From Dipteris shenzhenensis (lineage: Eukaryota > Polypodiophyta > Polypodiopsida > Gleicheniales): 64,000 nucleotides of DNA. Below the pieces are notes generated by a model that was given only the letters and a program-made list of their open reading frames with translations, did not search any database and had not been told where the DNA came from. The stretch lies in the NCBI GenBank assembly GCA_047967505.1, contig CM106541.1; one strand, written 5' to 3'. Both the position numbers and the translations under genes were made by a program. Shown here in pieces: positions 37,717 to 49,556 of the stretch (position 1 is the stretch's first letter; every line of letters begins with the position of its first letter).

Positions 37717-37900
37717 TGTAGGAACAAAGTGGAGACAGGTTGTGAACACAAGTAAGCAAGAGTGCACACACAAGAAAGCTCCAATAGAAATGTTCAAATG
37801 AAACAATACAAGTACTTGGTATATATAGTACCCAAGTACTACTGGTCAACCATAGGGTTGACTTTATGCCTACAACACCATATCTTTGTAATCTCTTACA
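37717..37900 (-). repeat. 5' LTR of the young Copia
   Basis: 184 bp, TG/CA ends, two differences from the other LTR (near 37,754 and 37,876). The TATA box and hairpin are present as in the 3' LTR. Flanked outside by GTTAT. Confidence 0.95.
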
Positions 37901-38041
37901 GTTATCATGATAGCTGAAAAGCTGAAAACTGTATATTACAAATACTATTGTGCTTGCTCTTGTTGGTAAATTGGGCTTGTAAAAATTTTCTTGAAATTGG
38001 CAACGCTGCATTTAATGGAATAATATTAGTTTTGCTAAAAG

Positions 38042-38066
38042 TACATACATACATACATACATACAT
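38042..38066. repeat. (ACAT)n microsatellite
   Basis: Six ACAT units in tandem between the Copia insertion and the first recognised exon. Confidence 0.85.
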
Positions 38067-38203
38067 GTGCTAGCACTTTTTAAAAATTTGGCTAGAATGT
38101 GGCTTCATAAATTTGCCATACTTGATGTATTATGTTGCTTTGTTGTGGGACTTTCTCTGTTTTGGGACATCACATGGTAGTGTTATAATGTATACACCTT
38201 AAT

Positions 38204-38281
38204 AAAGTTTTCTGGCTTCCTATTGCCATTGATGCCATTAACAAAGTTTTCTGGCTTCCTATTGCCATTGATGCCATTAAG
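38204..38281 (+). repeat. 39-bp perfect tandem repeat before the first exon
   Basis: AAAGTTTTCTGGCTTCC at 38,204 recurs at 38,243, and the whole 39-bp unit is repeated without visible change. It lies about 35 bp upstream of the splice acceptor at 38,315, within the presumed intron end. Confidence 0.85.
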
Positions 38282-38315
38282 CATCTATTGAATCACCTGT
38301 TCTTGTGTTGTCCAG

Positions 38316-41300
38316 CATACGATGGAGCCTGAGGCTGGAAAATATGGCCTTACACCCTACGTAGGAGAGGGAATCTTGAGTCCCAACAGGCAGATGGTAA
38401 CTGACCTTGTGAAGGGCATTGTGACAAAACGACCATCTTTTGCAAGGACGATCCAGAAGAGATGTTTTGGTCCATCAGGAAGAATGGTAATGTGCCTTTA
38501 CTGAGGTTCATGCATTTTTGGCATAAAGCAATAGAGAAGTATATGCTTGAGAGAAAATATAGAGTAGCTATGCATATTAACCCTGATTTGCAATGAGCAA
38601 AGCTTTGATTTATCATGTTGCAGGCTCTTCCAGTCATGTTCATGAGCTCCTACCTGACAGGGTCGAAAGGGCAAGTTATATTAGAAGATGATAGAGGTTT
38701 GACATGGGAAGTAGAATGGATAGCTTACATGCAGTCTGGACGGAGACTCGCATTGACTGTTGGTTGGCCAGACTTTGTTGCATACCATGATATGAAAGAG
38801 GGAGATGTGTTTCTTGTTGAAATTGTATCGCCTGAGCATTTCAAGGTTCAAGTCATTCCAACTACTGGTGGTTACACTAGGCAGAGATACAAATCGGTGC
38901 GTATTCTATAAGGTTATTAAATCTTAAAACATAGTGGCATAATTTTATCAAGTTGATTGAGAATACTAAATAACTCTTTTAAATTTAAAAACCATAAAAA
39001 GAGGCTTATGCACAACATTTTGGCTTTGCTTGAAAAGGGCCATTCTTCAAAGGGGCGCAAGAAGATATCCCCTGCAAATGCCATGAGTTTACATGAAACT
39101 AGAATTGAAGGTGACGAGGGGGCTCAAACTCTCTCTGACATCAGCATAGCCAGCAATGGAAGAGAACAAAGCATCTGTTTCCGCCCCTTTACAGCTCCAG
39201 CAGCAGAAACCAAGGCAGTGAGAAGTAAGAGGTCGAAGAAAAGGAAAAACATGGAAGGTTTTGTTTCTCTTTTAAAGGAGAACATGCCAAAAGCAGTCCA
39301 ATGTCCGACAGATGTCCTTCTTGGTAAGGGACGCTCTTTTGGATCTGACCAGGTGAGCAAGGCATTGCCTGTGGACCATGTGATGGTTAATGCTTCAAAA
39401 TTTGCATTCACAGATTGCATCCATTCAGATGGTATGACTGGAGCAACAGAGGGAAAAGTGAGGACACTAGTGAGAAATTTTAGACAAGGTGATGTCTGTA
39501 GTACATTGCAGATGCGAGCACAAGGCAATTGGAATAAATCATCTTTTTTTTCTGAAAAGGAAGACTCTAAACAATCGTTGTTGCCGATGCAATGCACACA
39601 ATCTATGGTTCGAGCATTTGATAAAAAGCGAAGATATCAGGCTTACTACTGTCAATCTTCAATGGAGCCATGCTCTCAATATGTACTACATGGATTCCAG
39701 TTTTGTATTTTGCATATTCTGGAAGATTCATCAGCCCCTTACAAGCAATGTGATTTTATTGAAGTGCAAACACAAACAAGATGTATGTTTCCTGTGTGTC
39801 TCAATCTTCTTGACACAAGGTGAGTACAAACTATGATTTTTTTGGTGAGTTAGTAGAACATTGAACGTGCTTACAAGCCTTCCTTGTGTACCTAGGCTGA
39901 AGCTTGGAAGTAACAAATGCTTTAGTTGCATGTTAATGTATTGTCCAGTAATAAAGACATTTCATGATATTTATATATATACATATATGTATGCGTGCAG
40001 GTTTTGTCAGGTTCACAAACAAGTCAGTGCTTCTCTTTCTAATGCAGTTGCCCTGGGGCAGACATTTTGGAAGAGCCTCCCTAAGTTGGGGACTTTTTCT
40101 TCAATTATGATGGCAGCAACAGTGTCCCATCAGCTGAATGAAGAGGTCAATTTCTGGATTTGTAGGGATTTGCAAACTCCTAATACTGAGGGTGTTGGTT
40201 GTGAATCTGATAATGCAAGAATGAAGCCCCTACAACTTGTGAAATTATCAAGCGTCTCTACTTGCTTGACCAACTTGATGGAGGAGAACTGTGTAGCACC
40301 AACTGCCAATCCCCATACCGGAGAAGGAAATAAGCACGAACACGGATTTCAATCTGTTTCTGTGATTCTTAATTCCAAGGAGCTGGGTGATTGTGGAGGA
40401 TTGAAAAATTCTGCAGCTACAGAGGAGTATTTAGGGAGAAAACTAGAAGGAAACTTTCTAAAGGTTCAAAGCAAGGGAAATACTGAGGTGTACTTAGTGA
40501 AAGACAGTAGCCTGATTTGTGGGGACCATGCATTTCACGAAGGAGAGAAAGAGGAGACAATGGGTGTCATAGCTGCTGCAAGGGAGCTTGAAGGCCTTCC
40601 AGAAAATGCTGATCCTCAGACCGACAAGATATTTGAAAAGTGCACGAGCACTGACAATAGGAAACATTTTCTACCTTCTTTAATAGAGATTGGATCCATA
40701 GATGCAACCCAAATGGGTCAAATGTGGACACCCACAAGATTATTGCAGACTTCTTTAAAACATCCCAAAGATGTGAGAAAGCCTGATCGATTTGAGATTG
40801 TGCCATTGATTGATATTGGAACAATAGACATGACCAGTATGGGACTCAAGTGTGGTTTTCAAGAGATCAGAGGAGCTGTAGGGTCAACCCATAAGCGGAA
40901 GCACAAACTTCAGCAAAAAGAGGGGTCAGTGGTACGGGGTCAGGGTAGACGCATTTGCTTTTCTAGGTTTGTAGGTGTTCGTAAACGTCCATGGGGTGCT
41001 TATGGTGCTGAGATTCGAACTCCTGAAGGAAAGAGATTATGGCTCGGAACTTACCCAACAGAAGAGGCAGCAGCACATGCCTATGATGATGCTGCTCGAA
41101 TGTTTCGAGGAAAGAGTGCAGTGACCAACTTTGTTCAAGGGAATGAGCAGCCTGTACCATTGCTGGTCAGAGGTGGTTCTCAACATTCTTTAAAACAGGA
41201 AAGTGATGCAATGTTCAAAGAGACACCAAAGAAACGAAGATCTTCATCTGGCAAGAAGAGGAATGAAATCTTGTCAACAAAAAGGGGAAAACTTGAGGAC

Positions 41301-43775
41301 TCTGCAGTGACTGATGAGTGTGAAACGAGGGATGCTTTAGCTGTATCAATGGTGGAGAAGGAAAATGCACCTTTATGCAATTCATTTAGACATGAATATC
41401 ACCATGAAGATACAGATTGTGGAATGAATAAGGCTGTGGAGATGGATGGCATGTTTGACCAGGAATTAGAAGAAAGTTCACGCTGCCTAATTAGGACAAG
41501 TGGAGAGAGTGGCTGCCTACCATTCGACTCTGGAAAGTCAGTCTGTCATGAGTTGGAAGAGAATGCTGTACAAGTGCCTTTGAAATGGGAATCTGGTTTC
41601 CAAGAAGAAACTTTGAAACATAACAATAGCACCAAATTCTTTCCTGAAAAAGAAGTTCTGGATAGTCATGAAAGTGATACAAAAGATATGCCTACTAAAG
41701 TAGCACAGAAGCAGCAAAACATTCATAGAAATGTCCCCCGTGGTAGTAGGCAGAAAAAGAAGTTCAAAAGTATATCCTCAGCTGTGGTAGGAATGCAAGA
41801 AATTGATGCTCGTTCAGATTATTCCACTGACAAGGAAAAGAAAGTGGATTCTTTGTGTGAGCCAGGTGAGCGTCAGGATGTGACAGAGCTTGACATATGT
41901 TCCTTGCAATCTAAGGCTACGGATGGTAGTGGCATGGCGAACCTAGAAATGGAAGCTGACTTCTCTGAGGATGCGGTGGCCAAAATTATTGAGAGAGGAA
42001 TTTATCCAAATGGGGAAAGAACATCAACATCTGGGAGTTTTGAAGCAGGTTTTCACGACGGAAAGAGGAGAAAGAAGGTTTGTCATGGCAGGTGCAGTAT
42101 GGTTGAAGAGGCAGAACTTGACGATGGTAACAAAACAATTCAGCCTGATCGTATTGGTGAATTTGATAAGGTGTCAAAACATGTATGTACAGGTGGCGGG
42201 AATTTTCATGGAAAGATGTGTGACCATCTCGATTGTCCGATCTCCAGAACGACTGTACCTAAAGGTACAGGTTTTGTTCAGTGTGTTCTAGCTTTCATGA
42301 ATTTTGCAAAAATCTGAAGTCAATGTCATGATAAATTCCTTTTAAAATATTTTAAATTAAAGGGTCCTCATATCTTAGGCTTTTCTATTCAATCATGTTC
42401 ATTGAAGGTAGTGTCTAATGCAGATGAGGCTGAAGGAGTAAAGGCAATGCACAACCAAGCAAAGTCGGAAATTGTGGAGTTTGAAGAAAAAACCAGATTT
42501 GGCACAGAGAGAGCAGGTTCTGTATGTGATTATTACATAGAAGCAAATAAATTTCCCATCGAAAATCTAACGGGACACCTGAAAAAAAGTCAAGGTCCTA
42601 GTGTGTTTCACAAGGACAGAATTGATTATGAGGATTTGAGAAATACACAACACGCCCGGGTTTCCAGGCATGGTAGTTCTGTGAGGGCCCAGCATAGGGA
42701 TCCCTTTCTAGGATTTGATAGTGATGTCTACATTGAATCTGAGTATGCTCGCATTTATAAGACAACTTCAAAGCAGCGTGCAATGCAAGATAAACAGGAT
42801 CAAGAACAGGTCCAGGATTCCTTTGGAGGGAAAAGCGTGGACTTTCACCTTGGAGGTTCTCCTCAGAACACTTCAGGGGTCAGTGAAGAACCAACTCAGA
42901 ATGTGGAACTGAGAAGCAATGAAGGCGCATTGTCAAAGTCGTCTGAGGGTAACTCCCAAGAACAGTCTATAGGCTTGTTGACAATGAATGTTGCGGCTTC
43001 ACTAAAGACGGGTGGTGGACACAAAGAGGAGAGTGTATCATCCAGCCGTTCAAAGAGGGCCATGGCCCGTGGGAAAAAGCGAGGACATTTGGGCCCCAGC
43101 AATTCACCATCTAAAAAATCAAGCTCCACTCGCTGGGAAGATTATAAGGGTGTTTACTTCAATGGACGAAAATTTCAGTCGATATTTTATAATCCATTAA
43201 CCAAGAAGCACACATATCTTGGGACATTCTGTACAGCTGAAGCTGCAGCACGTGCATATGATCAAATGGCCTTTACCCAGGTGGGGGGCTCTGCCAAACT
43301 GAACTTTGCATTAGACCAGTCTGAATCTAATGATCAGAATTGCGGAAACAGAGTGGAGAACAAATCCACCCTTACGAGCACAACTTTTGAAGAGTTGGAT
43401 CCCCAATCTCTGGCAGCGGTGGCAGATCCTAGCATCACTTTTGAAAGCACTCAAAAGGATCAGATACTTGGCTTTGGAAAGGATGTAAGGGATGAAGTTG
43501 ACCTACCGAATGGATTCCAAGGAATGACAGAGTGTGAGACACGGGATGAAGAATGTGCTCTTGCAGACAGTGCTGGAGTAGGCATAGAGATTATGCTGAA
43601 GCTTAGCTCCAAGTTACCTGAGAAAATACCCATACAGGAATACAGAACTGTCAGGACTTCAGAAACAAATCTGTCTTCTGAGAATTCTTCTTTGCCTGCT
43701 TTTAGAGCCTGGGGACAGCTTTTGAAGGCAAGTGAGGTCCTGAATAATTCTGAAACTAGCAGATCCTTCAAGTGA
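38316..43775 (+). CDS. B3 / C3Hc3H zinc / double-AP2 domain protein (5 visible exons)
   Basis: Exons 38,316(ATG 38,322)-38,486, 38,624-38,896, 39,002-39,819, 40,001-42,264 and 42,412-43,775 have GT/AG junctions and join in one frame to a TGA at 43,773; 1,627 residues count from the internal ATG. B3 domain, residues ~40-135: [51 protein letters not shown]2/INO80D-type C3Hc3H module, ~356-425: YYC...PC...FCILHILED...QC...RC...FCQVH. First AP2, ~742-801: [36 protein letters not shown]. Second AP2, ~1418-1476, is divergent ([27 protein letters not shown]). Basic clusters ([16 protein letters not shown]) suggest a nuclear protein. A transcriptional regulator is inferred. Exon 1 starts at an acceptor (TGTTGTCCAG), so upstream exons are likely. 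RAV proteins have AP2 then B3, the reverse order. Confidence 0.88.
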
Positions 43776-44060
43776 AGTTCTTCTCACTGTAAACTAGGAA
43801 TTTTCAGGCAACAGTTTCACTGGCCAACTGTGAAGGTAGATTTTGATTTTTAGTACTCCCTTGATAGAGGAGTGCTATAGGGGAGACTTGGATGGTGATT
43901 TGTGGGAATTTCCACATTTGTTTTTGTCTTTTAAAAAATTCTTGTACTATTTTTTGGGAACATCGCCCCCCCTCACCCTTTTCCCCTCCTCTCTCTCTGT
44001 CTCTTCTCTTCATCTGTCCATGTAAAATAAAGAGGAGTACCCATGAGCATTCATGCTCTC
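43776..44060 (+). terminator. 3' UTR with polyadenylation signal
   Basis: Follows the stop codon of the B3/AP2 gene. A canonical AATAAA lies at 44,026-44,031, preceded by a CT-rich segment. Cleavage is expected within about 30 bases after it. Confidence 0.5.
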
Positions 44061-45650
44061 GTGTTTCACTATTTGAAACTCTTCTTCTAGACTCTCATCA
44101 GATATATATGTGCTGCCTTGCACATTCGACTGTGCTTTCCAGATTCAACTTTCTGTAAGGGATTTTGTATGCAGTACAGTTGATATGAGAAAATAGCCAG
44201 AGGCTTTTGTACTTTTTCTCCAATGTAGATCAAAGTATTGTTTCTCTTCTAAATGGTGATTTCTTTCTTCAGTCTTGGCACATGCACAGCATAAAACATT
44301 GTCAGGCATAACTTGTATGTGGACGTATTGAATGTACAAGGGCTCATTTTATGGTGGGCATTGACATACTATTGGGACTATAGAGAAAAGATCTTCATGA
44401 ATTTGAGACACGAGCATTTTGTCATGTTTTCCATGGCCTTAAGGCATAGATAAGAAACATCTGGAGATCTCCATAGCAACTTGTGCTGACTTTTTTCCCT
44501 CTTTTTGTGATCTTATTAATATAGAATATTAAACAGGAGAAGACCACTGTTTTGTTCCCCTCCTGGGCTCATGCTTTTGGGAGTTGTTCAAATTCTCCTG
44601 TCAAATTCACTTGCCTTCTGTCAGAAAGATATTCTGCCATACTTCTTTGCATCCAGATGTTGAGAATGATACGAGTCTGGTGAAAATTGGCATCAAGGGA
44701 CATGAAGGCTTCATCATAATTTGTCAGTCCCCAAAGCTTCATATTTGCTCCATACAATGAATGGAATCTGCACATACAGCTGACAAGAAAAGCTGAAAAT
44801 TGATTCTATTTGATGGCTACAATCAGAGATCTTTCTAATTATGTTCAACATTGCTTTGCAATGCTCCATTGTAATTTTCTTTATTTAGATGCCTCACTAT
44901 ATTCTCATCAAAGAGCTTTTACAATTTATTTGTGTGGATGAGTTATTTTTCTGCTTCAACACTTGGAAGGGTTCTTAGTGTTGTGTGTAGATATTTCGCT
45001 GAACTTCCACTCTTTGCATGTGTTCACATACAAGATTATGAAAGTTCATAGATTGTGTTTGTATTGACAACAATCGAGCATTCCATGTGCATATAGTCAT
45101 TTTTTGGTTTATATATTATTCAATAGGGTCATCTAGAAAACTCTAGAATAACAATTTATCAAGTAGTAACATATAATAAAATAAGAAAACATAATGGAGC
45201 ATTGCTATAATAGTATAGAAGTGGCATGAACATGCCTAGAAATCATATTCAATAAACAACTCTTAAGCTACATTTTTGTTGTAGTTGCCACAATGTATCC
45301 AATGTCATCCAACGTCACACTTATATCATCAAAACCTGGTGGTCCTCACAAAGTGAGTAGTTCTTTATCCGTGGATTGCATTGCACCAAAGCATTCAGAA
45401 CTTCTGAACTTCTGAACCAACAATATAGAACAGAGAACTGCTATCCCGTCTATATGATAGTTGCAACTCCTAGCATACACGCTCTAGAAGCGGTTGCTTT
45501 CTAACTACCCCTACTAAGGTTTTGCATAGTCTTTCTATTACGTAGCAAAATAGCTATATACCACGAGTACCCAAGTAGCATTTGTCTACATTGGCACACC
45601 TAGTGGTACAAGGATTTTTGTTCATAAAAAATAATTGCGACCTGAACCCA
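44060..45650. other. Intergenic, nothing recognised
   Basis: Downstream flank of the gene. A 68-residue minus-strand open frame at 44,569-44,775 vaguely resembles gag-type text (MAEYLSDRRQ) but is too weak to call. Confidence 0.4.
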
Positions 45651-45899
45651 CTTAAACATTGGATTTATCAAGTTCTTCATCCATTTCTGCTAGCAAAGAA
45701 ACTAGTGGATCATCTTCACGATCATGCTCATGACTTGCATCTTGCATTGGGGTAATCTATTCTCCTAACTGTTTTGTAATAGTCTCTGGTTCATATGTAA
45801 TCCCATCATGTTCTTTTGTAACAGGATTTGCCCGTTCTACAATTACATCAGATTCTTCTATAACAGGGTCGGGCTTTTCTACAACAGCATCAAAATTAG

Positions 45900-46900
45900 T
45901 GTATTGTTGATCTTCGAGATTTCGCATCAGTTAGGTCTTCAATAGTCTTTAAAGACTGCATCATTTCCTCTTGCCACCACGAACTCTGTTGGAACTCATG
46001 ACTGGTTTTTGCATCTGTCTTCTTTGCTATAAAATCTTTCTGTATCTACATAGACAACATTTTAGAAAAAATATCTTTTATGTTATTTGTCAATACTGGT
46101 GTTGATACCATCTGTAGCTTCTGTTGACATTGCATAAGTTGTTGCTGCAGCTCTTGAATAGTTTGTTTTTGCTCTTGAACTTTCTTTGCAAAGCATTAGT
46201 GGTGTATTCTTCTGAAGCAAAAGCTTCATATGGCCTTTGAGCCAAAATTACCAATCTTTCTTTGACATTATCCCAGGCATTTTGAGATATATTCACTAGT
46301 TCTTCCTCTACATGCTCCATTGCATCAATCTCCATAAATGTACCTTCTACTTCAGTATCTTCGGAAAGTGTCTTCAGCTCATGTTCCACATACTTCAAAG
46401 ATTCTATTTTTTGCCTGCAGTAACAAGTTATTTGTTTGCAACTCTGAATTGCGTTTAGAATGCAATTCTAAAACATTAAAAAATTCAACTTGCATCTCCT
46501 TTAGCCACTCCTTAATAGTAGGTAAACATTCTTGTTGCCTCTCAATTTGATCCATCAATTGTTTCTCAGTCTTTTCTTTCTACTCTCTATAACTTTGAAA
46601 CCGGTTCTGTAATTGTAATAATTCCTGCTCAATCTTCTGCACTTCACCATGATCTTTTATCTGCGGTGCCAATATTCAATTTTGTGTTTGCAATTCCTCA
46701 ATTTCATTGACTAATTGCTGCTGGAGTGTTTGCATCTAACTACCCTAGGTGTTCAGAATATCAACTGTCGCAGTAAATTGCTTGTATGAAACCTTACCCA
46801 AAGACTTCCCAATTGTAAGATCTTTTCTGATGTCTACTTCCTTATTCGTAGATGGATTCTTATCAACTATTTTCAGCTTTTACTTTAAGTCACTCGTTTC
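45900..46900 (-). pseudogene. Coiled-coil protein remnant downstream of Gypsy integrase
   Basis: Minus-strand translation with few stops: TNKEVDIRKDLTIGKSLGKV, then MQTLQQQLVNEIEELQTQN, IEQELLQLQNRFQSYRE, KTEKQLMDQIERQQECL, IKEWLKEMQVEFFNVLELHS, MEHVEEELVNISQNAWDNVK and EQKQTIQELQQQLMQCQQKL. The heptad-like spacing of Leu/Ile with Glu and Gln predicts coiled coils. No family is recognised. It lies on the same strand as, and after, integrase, where some Gypsy lineages (Athila, Tat) carry an additional ORF. Assignment to the element is inference. Confidence 0.5.
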
Positions 46901-47123
46901 TGAAGAACCTTCTTTTCCTTACCGATGATCGGTGTATTCCATAAAGCTATAGATAGTGACTTTCCTGTAGCCATCTCCACTAAATGTTGATATGTGTCTT
47001 TGGCTTTGACCCAGAATGATTGATGGTATCTTTAATTGTATCATCCGAATCCTCAAATAACTTTTTTCCTTTCTCCTTGTGAGATGGCATGCTTTCTTTC
47101 TTGTGAACCACATGATTGAACAA

Positions 47124-48855
47124 AGCCGTAATATATTCACATAGATGGATCTTCTCAGAGGCCCCCCCTACAGGGAAGGGCTCCCCCTTGATGAGGAGTC
47201 TTCACAGGGTATGGCAGAGACTGGTAGGGGGTCTCACCGCCCAGATGTAGAGAGGAGTTTGATTGCCAATCCCTTATGTGGCACCCAGAGATCAGAGATC
47301 AGGAGGGACGTATGCTCGGACAGTGGACTCACATTGGTTGGGCACAGTGGGATAGTGGTCCAGCAGGGTCCTTTTGCCGTTGGAGTAGACTACCTATGGA
47401 GACAGAGGCGAAGCTTGATGCCCTAGTGCATCTGCAAGGGGTAGGGCAGCAAATGGGCAAGATTGACTTAGCCATTCCTGAGTCCTGGTGGGAAGGACTT
47501 CACATTTGGAAAGACAACATATGGTTGGGGCAGTTTTCTCGTACTGGTGCTCCCTTGAGGATGTTGATGCAGCACAGCGGCAGCACACCTCGGCTTCTTC
47601 CGTGTAGGACTTGGAGGCCTACTTCAGCCACTCACTGAGAGTGACCCTGAGATGGATGGGAGTCTTGATGGGATACACTGGTAGATGATCAGAGTGGTAG
47701 GACGTTTGGGGAAGGAGTGGCACATTGACCCTCCCAGTATCTCAGAGTAGGACGCCTCTAGATGGTGCCTTTGGCTGTGGGAGGGTAGACCCCTGAGGGA
47801 GGTCCAATGGGATCTGAGAGAGCGGTTCTAGCCCTCCAGGGGCAGCCTAGCTGAGTCGGTGGATGAGGTGCCCTTCTTTTCCTACACCACACGGATTGGC
47901 AGGACGCTTCAGATGGTGGACTCGTCGAGGTGGACCCCCTTGAGGTAGAGACATTGGGTGACCTAGAGAGTGCCTCGCGATGTGCACTCCAGGTTTTGGA
48001 CGCGGTTGTGGTCCAGCTTGCGGTCGAGGAAGATCTCATAGTTCTTCTGGCTGGCCGCCCATGGAGGCTTGTCCATTGGCCCGTGGTTGGAGCAGATACG
48101 AGTGGAGGGACAGTGCCATTGTTGCTTCAATGGTGTCCTGGAGACTATCTTGCATTGCCTGTGGAGCAGTCGTAGCATAGTGAGGATCTGGATGGGAGCC
48201 CTTAGGATCATGACACGTATGCAGAGTCTTCATATAGACTACACCTAGGGTATGGTGGCTTGGTTGACATAGGGAGGACATGCATTTCAAATTGATGAGA
48301 TCTCCCCAGCCTACCGGATACATGGTCAGAGCATCCAGAGGATTGCGCTCCACGAGGCAGTCCCCCCTGATAGCCTAGCTCCTCCTCCTCCTAGGGAGGA
48401 CATTGTTTGGGAGGTGGTAGCCAGCATCACGGCCTGGAACATTTGGGTGGCTCACTGCAGATGGGTGAGCACCCGGTTCCACCCTCGGCTACTCTAGTTG
48501 CCATTTGGCAAGATATCATTTACACTCTACGGTCCACCTGGGAGCGTGGGATTCCAAGTTCCAGGGTGACTATCGAGAGGCATGCTTGTTTCTGCAAGGC
48601 TTGGCCTATAGGTGTTTTCTACATCTTCGCTCCATGAGGGATTCTCTGGCTGTATAGTCCCCCCACTTGGTTGTTAGCCCCAGTTCCAGAGATCCCCTAG
48701 GGAGTGAGCTGGGTTTCTTTGGAATAGGCCGGTTTCTGTCTTTCAGCCTTTTTTGGTTTTTTTCATACTCAGCACCTTCGGGGTTGTCTTGTATGAAATC
48801 TTTCAAGCATTAATAGAAGGTTCCTTTCTTTGAAAAAAAAGTAGCCGTAATATAT
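47124..48855 (+). mobile_element. Retroposon with 13-bp target duplication and poly(A)
   Basis: AGCCGTAATATAT occurs at 47,124-47,136 and again at 48,843-48,855. The 1,706 bp between them are GC-richer than the surroundings, run 5' to 3' on the + strand and end in TTTGAAAAAAAAGT, as expected for target-primed LINE insertion. Translated pieces resemble the C-terminal part of a plant LINE (WEVVASITAWNIWVAHCRW, then IWQDIIYTLRSTWERG near 48,410-48,550) and IPESWWEGLHIWKDNIWLGQ near 47,480. Frames are broken. A 5'-truncated LINE is the best call; a processed pseudogene cannot be excluded. Confidence 0.75.
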
Positions 48856-49556
48856 GGTACATCCCGAAGTCCAAGACTATTTCCTTGAGATCTCCTGCAT
48901 TAATTTTGTGTTCACGAGCGTCGCCCATGAAACCTTTTCACCTTGCTCTACAACTAGTAGATAATTTCTTTGGCCATATAATCATTTCGAACTAGTAGAA
49001 CAACCCTCTCAATAGACCAACCCAACTACTGCTTTCTGATTGGTTCTGATTGGATTGCGTACTTTGCTAATCATATAACAAATTTTTGACAAAACTAGAT
49101 TTCCAAACTTAGCCATCATTATCTCATTTGAACATTGATCAGATTGATTGTCCTCTAAATAATAAAGCAAAACACACTTGTGACTAATTCTAGTGTAACT
49201 TTCACTCCCATAGCAATTTCTCCTCCCATTCTTTGTAATACTTGAAATTGACTGAGAACATCTAGATTATCCTTCCATAATACCCATAGCAGACATGCAA
49301 AATCATATAGTCGAATATTTTTAAACCATTTCTTATGTAATACCAGATCAAGAGATACCTTCGATTCTTGGAATATCGGTGGACTGTCTCATTGATCAGT
49401 TGTTTTTTCACCGGCGGATCCAACTCAGTAGCCAAACCATCTGAAAGATCTTTAGCTTCCACTATGACTCACACTCGGACTTTTTGGGTATTTAGAATTT
49501 CAAACATTCAAAAAACTCCCTTCCAATTTGATAAGTAGCTACTGCATATACCATTA

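Larger units (their letters stand above)
31649..37900 (-). mobile_element. Young Copia (Ty1) LTR retrotransposon with target duplication
   Basis: A 6,252-bp element in minus orientation. Its two 184-bp LTRs (31,649-31,832 and 37,717-37,900) differ at only 2 positions and begin and end with TG...CA. A 5-bp GTTAT occurs on both sides (31,644-31,648 and 37,901-37,905), a perfect target duplication. Next to the 5' LTR is TTTGGTATCAGAGC (minus strand), an exact initiator-Met tRNA primer-binding site. Next to the 3' LTR is the polypurine tract GAGGGGGGATT. Gag, protease, integrase, RT and RNase H follow in Copia order, with frameshifts, a tandem duplication and a foreign insertion. Confidence 0.97.

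Noticed and set aside
44569-44775. Short minus-strand gag-like open frame
   Set aside because: Only 68 residues, weak resemblance, no flanking element structure.
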